From CAYQAE01 sp964415445 [NCBI: uncultured archaeon] (lineage in GTDB: Archaea > CAYQAE01): DNA of 8,388 bases. Positions 6,515 through 8,388 of the stretch are shown in pieces; within the stretch, counting starts at the first letter, position 1; each line of letters opens with the position of its first letter. Where the stretch lies: NCBI GenBank assembly GCA_964415445.1, contig CAYQAE010000078.1, positions 1-8,388 on the forward strand. Direction: 5' to 3'. The translations under genes and the position numbers were made by a program. Below the pieces are notes generated by a model. The model was not told where the DNA came from. It saw only the letters and a program-made list of their open reading frames with translations, and made no database searches.

Positions 6515-6527
6515 CTATTTAAACTTT
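6515..6527 (-). promoter_or_regulatory. TATA box of the toxin-antitoxin operon
   Basis: The minus strand reads AAAGTTTAAATAG, with the TTTAAATA core centred about 36 bases before the antitoxin start. This puts the transcript start near 6495, within the operator. Confidence 0.55.
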
Positions 6528-6638
6528 CCTTAAGTTTTTTCTTATCAGATTTTTCAATATATTTAGTTGAACCCAAACTCGCTTTTTCTAACGTTTTTTA
6601 CCACGAAAATCAATAAAAGTTTTATGAATTTTATTTAG

Positions 6639-6660
6639 CAAATGAAGTAGTCTTCATTTG
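6639..6660. repeat. Perfect inverted repeat (9-bp arms, 4-base loop)
   Basis: CAAATGAAG at 6639-6647, loop TAGT, then CTTCATTTG at 6652-6660. It sits 17 bases before repeat copy 2 and about 56 bases beyond the end of the phosphoesterase gene. It could be a terminator-like hairpin for that operon or an end of the repeat-flanked island. No T-tract follows on either strand. Confidence 0.55.
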
Positions 6661-6677
6661 TATAAAGAACAGCCCAA

Positions 6678-6701
6678 ATCCAATAGATCGGGGGTTCAAA
6701 T
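6678..6701. repeat. Direct repeat copy 2, tRNA-like fragment
   Basis: ATCCAATAG then ATCGGGGG then TTCAAAT, 22 of 24 bases the same as 5783-5806, in the same orientation 895 bases away. GGGGG-TTCAAAT has the form of a tRNA T-stem and T-loop, preceded by AGATC as a five-base variable region and CCAAT as an anticodon-stem strand. The closing half of the T-stem (CCCCC) is absent. It is not a working tRNA. Confidence 0.7.
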
Positions 6702-6716
6702 AATTTTATCAAAATA

Positions 6717-7301
6717 TTATTTAGTCTCTTTCTCAATCTTACTTAAGGATGCTCCACTTAATACTGAATTTGGTTTATCTTTAGTTATATCTTTTGATTC
6801 TGAATTATCATCTCTTTTTTTAATAAGAAGCCATTTTTTATCTTTTCCCTTCCCAAATTTAGTTATTGCAAATCCACCTTTTAGTTTTTCACCATCTAAT
6901 TTGACTATAATGTGTCCATCTTCAAATGATTTTTCCATCTCAATTAATTTTCCATTTTTTTCATTGATATTTTTATATGTCCCAATATCCCAAACCATTA
7001 CCACTCCAGCTCCATAATTTCCTTCAGGAATTATGCCTTCAAAATCAGCATAATCTATTGGATGATCTTCAGTCAAAATTGCCAATCTTTTATCTTTTGG
7101 ATTCAAAGAAGGTCCCTTTGGTACTGCCCATGATTTTAGGACTCCATTTATTTCTATTCTAAGATCATAATGTAAATGTGAAGATTCATGTTTTTGGACT
7201 GCAAAAATAGATTTATCTCCTTTTTTTCCGACATGAGGTTTTGGTTCTGTAGTTTTTTCAAAATCACGCTTTTTTGAATATTCTTTTAATTTATAATCCA
7301 T
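6717..7301 (-). CDS. Stand-alone LigD-type DNA 3'-phosphoesterase
   Basis: A 194-residue enzyme that trims 3'-phosphate or ribonucleotide ends of DNA so they can be ligated. Its catalytic set lines up with the phosphoesterase domain of Pseudomonas LigD at a constant offset of four: H38, H44, D46 and R48 (KHESSHLHYDLR), H80 and Y84 (EDHPIDYADFEG), with VPKGPS and IPEGNYGAG also intact. Mn is the usual metal. Bacterial LigD joins this domain to ligase and polymerase domains. Here the gene ends after a charged tail (about 164-194) whose NSVLSGASLSKI resembles the linker that follows the domain in full LigD. Stand-alone forms are known in archaea such as Korarchaeum and Methanosarcina. It starts 13 bases after the PfpI gene stops, so both are one transcript. 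The only ribosome site is a weak GTGAAGAT. Confidence 0.9.
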   Translation of the reverse strand: MDYKLKEYSKKRDFEKTTEPKPHVGKKGDKSIFAVQKHESSHLHYDLRIEINGVLKSWAVPKGPSLNPKDKRLAILTEDHPIDYADFEGIIPEGNYGAGVVMVWDIGTYKNINEKNGKLIEMEKSFEDGHIIVKLDGEKLKGGFAITKFGKGKDKKWLLIKKRDDNSESKDITKDKPNSVLSGASLSKIEKETK

Positions 7302-7314
7302 AATATCTTCACTA

Positions 7315-7824
7315 TTATTCTAGTTTCTTTAGAGAAGCTTCAATGAATGCAGGAATATCTCCAGGATTTCTGCTTGAAACTAAATTTTTATCTATAACTA
7401 CTTCTTTATCTATAAATTTTGCACCTGCATTTTTTATATCTTGAATTATAGATTTATAACCAGTAATTTTTCTACCTTCTAAAACTTGTGCAGTAATTAA
7501 TAATTGAGGTCCGTGGCATATCATAAATACAAATTTTCCACTTTCAATAAAATCTTTGACAAATTTAACAGCATTTTCATGTATTCTTAATTTATCTGGG
7601 GAATATCCTCCAGGTATAAGTAGGGCATCATAATTATCTACTTTTGCGTTATCTATTGATTCATCTATAATTACAGTAGTTCCTTTACTTTTTCCTATAA
7701 TTTTTGATCCTTTTTCAACTCCAATATGAGTTATTTTATGACCTTCTCTTTCAAAAGCATTTTTTGGGTCTGTGTATTCTACATCTTCAAATTTATCGGT
7801 TATAATTATAGCAATTTCAACCAT
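7315..7824 (-). CDS. DJ-1/PfpI family protein (class I glutamine amidotransferase-like)
   Basis: A 169-residue cytoplasmic protein of the PfpI/YhbO branch of the DJ-1 superfamily. The nucleophile elbow is C103-H104 in FMICHGPQLL. E14 in DKFEDVEY is the acidic residue that tunes the cysteine, and LLIPGGYSPD (68-77) and the closing SRNPGDIPAF (151-160) are hallmark stretches. Homologues have been described as ATP-independent proteases, glyoxalase III and protein or nucleotide deglycases. The biochemistry is disputed, so only a stress-protective hydrolase role is safe. ATG at 7824 has GGAAGT (7831-7836) 6 bases upstream. It is the first gene of an operon with the DNA 3'-phosphoesterase, which suggests a shared response to oxidative or carbonyl damage. 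Confidence 0.92.
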   Translation of the reverse strand: MVEIAIIITDKFEDVEYTDPKNAFEREGHKITHIGVEKGSKIIGKSKGTTVIIDESIDNAKVDNYDALLIPGGYSPDKLRIHENAVKFVKDFIESGKFVFMICHGPQLLITAQVLEGRKITGYKSIIQDIKNAGAKFIDKEVVIDKNLVSSRNPGDIPAFIEASLKKLE

Positions 7825-7862
7825 ATTAACACTTCCTATATTCTATTCGTTTTTCATCATTT

Positions 7863-7870
7863 CTTATATA
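7863..7870 (-). promoter_or_regulatory. TATA box of the PfpI-phosphoesterase operon
   Basis: TATATAAG on the minus strand, about 42 bases before ATG 7824, leaving room for a leader of about 15-20 bases with the GGAAGT site. Confidence 0.55.
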
Positions 7871-7950
7871 TTCTTTTTTTCTTTTGTTGCTCAAAAAACA
7901 AAAAAATTTCTTCTATTTATCTTAAGGGGTAAATTGTTATAAAGACCTTA

Positions 7951-7959
7951 AACTTTATT
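7951..7959 (+). promoter_or_regulatory. TATA-like box for fpg
   Basis: AACTTTATT lies about 40 bases before ATG 7996 and is one base shorter than the AACTTTTATT before the flavoprotein and korA. The 170-base gap between PfpI and fpg thus holds two divergent promoters and nothing else evident. Confidence 0.4.
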
Positions 7960-7995
7960 CTCTTAAAAATAAATATTCAAAAACATGGAAATAAA

Positions 7996-8118
7996 ATGCC
8001 AGAATTACCTGAAGTAGAAAGTATTCGAAAATATTGCCAAGATAATATTTTAGATAAAGAAATACAAAATGTAGAGGTAGAAAATTCTCGAGTAGTTCAG
8101 GAACCAAAAAATAAGTAA
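7996..8118 (+). pseudogene. fpg: Fpg/Nei-type DNA glycosylase, N-terminal stub cut by an IS66-type element
   Basis: The 40-codon frame begins MPELPEVESIRKYCQ and runs on as DKEIQNVEVENSRVV. This is the unmistakable N-terminus of formamidopyrimidine-DNA glycosylase: the catalytic proline P2 and the acid E3 in PELPEVE, then the first helix and strand. The enzyme removes oxidised purines such as 8-oxoguanine and nicks the abasic site, and is normally about 270 residues. Here the match fades after residue 35 and stops at TAA 8116-8118, just where the insertion element begins. The rest of the domain, the helix-two-turn-helix and the zinc finger are not in the window and would be expected beyond the element. 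Promoter and start codon are undamaged, so the disruption looks recent. Confidence 0.85.
8107..8114. repeat. Candidate target-site duplication (one copy seen)
   Basis: AAAAATAA immediately precedes GTAA at 8115-8118. IS66-family elements end in GTAA and duplicate 8 bases of target. The other copy would lie outside the window, so this is a prediction. Confidence 0.35.
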
Positions 8119-8388
8119 TTGTTTAGCTTGATAAACATAATTCTTTTCTTAGTAATTTTTCCAATTCATCGAACATGTTAAGTCCTTTTAATTTCCATGT
8201 TGCAAGTAATGATGCTATATATTGATAATTTTTAGACCCTTCTTTTGAACGAAATGTTCCTATTATTTTTCGAATAATTACATTTTCTCGTATCGCTTGC
8301 TCACCTAAATTATTTGTAGGTTCCATTCCGGGATAAAGTAAGCATGTATACCATTTCCCTAATCCATTTCGAATATATGTTATAGGTT
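8115..8388 (-). mobile_element. IS66-family insertion sequence, one end
   Basis: The element covers the right edge. Its outer end is placed at GTAATTGTTTAGC (8115-8127), because IS66 terminal repeats begin GTAA and the fpg frame is lost here. The transposase stop codon lies 8 bases inside, overlapping the presumed terminal repeat. The opposite end, needed to confirm the inverted repeat, is not in the window. Confidence 0.6.
8123..8388 (-). CDS. IS66-family transposase, C-terminal 87 residues
   Basis: The frame is open to the right edge, so the gene is partial at its 5' end; the ATG at 8326 is internal, not the start. Reading inwards from the edge it gives PITYIRNGLGKWYTCLLYPG, then MEPTNNLGEQAIRENVIIRK, then a stretch with IIGTFRSKEGSKNYQYIASL and a helical end, finishing ELCLSS. 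The PTNN-xx-E-xx-xR block followed by RK-x-x-G-x-x-RS and G-x-x-x-x is the C-terminal DDE region of IS66 TnpC, with the Glu in LGEQAIR as the third catalytic acid. It catalyses cut-and-paste or copy transposition of its own element. No damage is visible in the part present, so it may be active. Confidence 0.85.
   Translation of the reverse strand, partial: PITYIRNGLGKWYTCLLYPGMEPTNNLGEQAIRENVIIRKIIGTFRSKEGSKNYQYIASLLATWKLKGLNMFDELEKLLRKELCLSS

Larger units (their letters stand above)
6528..6716. other. Gene-free stretch between antitoxin promoter and phosphoesterase
   Basis: No reading frame here looks like a gene. It holds the hairpin at 6639-6660 and repeat copy 2. On the minus strand a run translating as LEKASLGSTKYIEKSDKK (about 6586-6533) is open but has no start or recognised family. 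It may be debris of an older gene. Confidence 0.4.

Noticed and set aside
6663-6712. Intact tRNA gene around repeat copy 2
   Set aside because: The 3' half of the T-stem, the acceptor stem and a D-arm cannot be found; bases after TTCAAAT are AATTTTATC.
6658-7017. 119-codon plus-strand frame
   Set aside because: It lies antisense to the phosphoesterase gene and has a Ser/Phe/Leu-rich shadow composition.
8120-8137. TGTTTA-gcttga-TAAACA hairpin at the IS66 end
   Set aside because: It has only 6-bp A/T-rich arms that lie within the transposase stop region, and cannot be told from chance without the other terminal repeat.

Overview
The window looks like a piece of an AT-rich archaeal chromosome. 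The signs are a gamma-alpha fused 2-oxoacid:ferredoxin oxidoreductase, a one-iron superoxide reductase beside a Dps-like (thioferritin-type) ferritin, a stand-alone LigD-type 3'-phosphoesterase, and TATA-like boxes 20-65 bases ahead of most operons. TTG and GTG starts occur, and good GGAGG ribosome sites precede some internal or downstream genes. I cannot fix the lineage from sequence alone; the gene mix would suit an anaerobe or microaerophile exposed to oxygen and metals.

Layout. 1-312 (-) is the start of a CopB-type copper P-type ATPase with a His-rich leader. It is divergent from 417-1931 (+), a dihydrolipoamide-dehydrogenase-like flavoprotein that itself ends in a natural histidine tail. 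Converging on it is a two-gene operon on the minus strand: Dps-like ferritin (2347-2847), then superoxide reductase (1954-2346). Divergent from the ferritin is korA-korB (3015-4706, 4708-5565), a ferredoxin-dependent 2-oxoacid oxidoreductase whose beta subunit lacks one of the usual cluster cysteines. Behind it lies a broken CDGSH iron-sulfur gene (about 5606-5763).

Next is an AbrB/PIN toxin-antitoxin module (5817-6484, -) with a clear operator and promoter. It sits between two near-identical 24-base direct repeats that resemble part of a tRNA (anticodon stem to T-loop). Beyond the second repeat is a minus-strand pair: a DJ-1/PfpI protein (7315-7824) followed by the 3'-phosphoesterase (6717-7301). 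The right edge holds the first 40 codons of an Fpg/Nei DNA glycosylase (7996-8118), cut by an IS66-type element whose transposase C-terminus runs off the window (8123-8388, -).

How it fits together. The common thread is redox, metal and oxidative damage: copper export, a thiol/metal-type flavoprotein, superoxide reduction coupled to peroxide-consuming iron storage, an oxygen-sensitive Fe-S enzyme, protein or DNA damage repair, and two eroded genes (CDGSH and Fpg) of the same theme. The right half (5566-8388) shows repeated DNA turnover: a pseudogene, a repeat-flanked toxin-antitoxin island and an IS insertion. No CRISPR array, rRNA or intact tRNA was seen.
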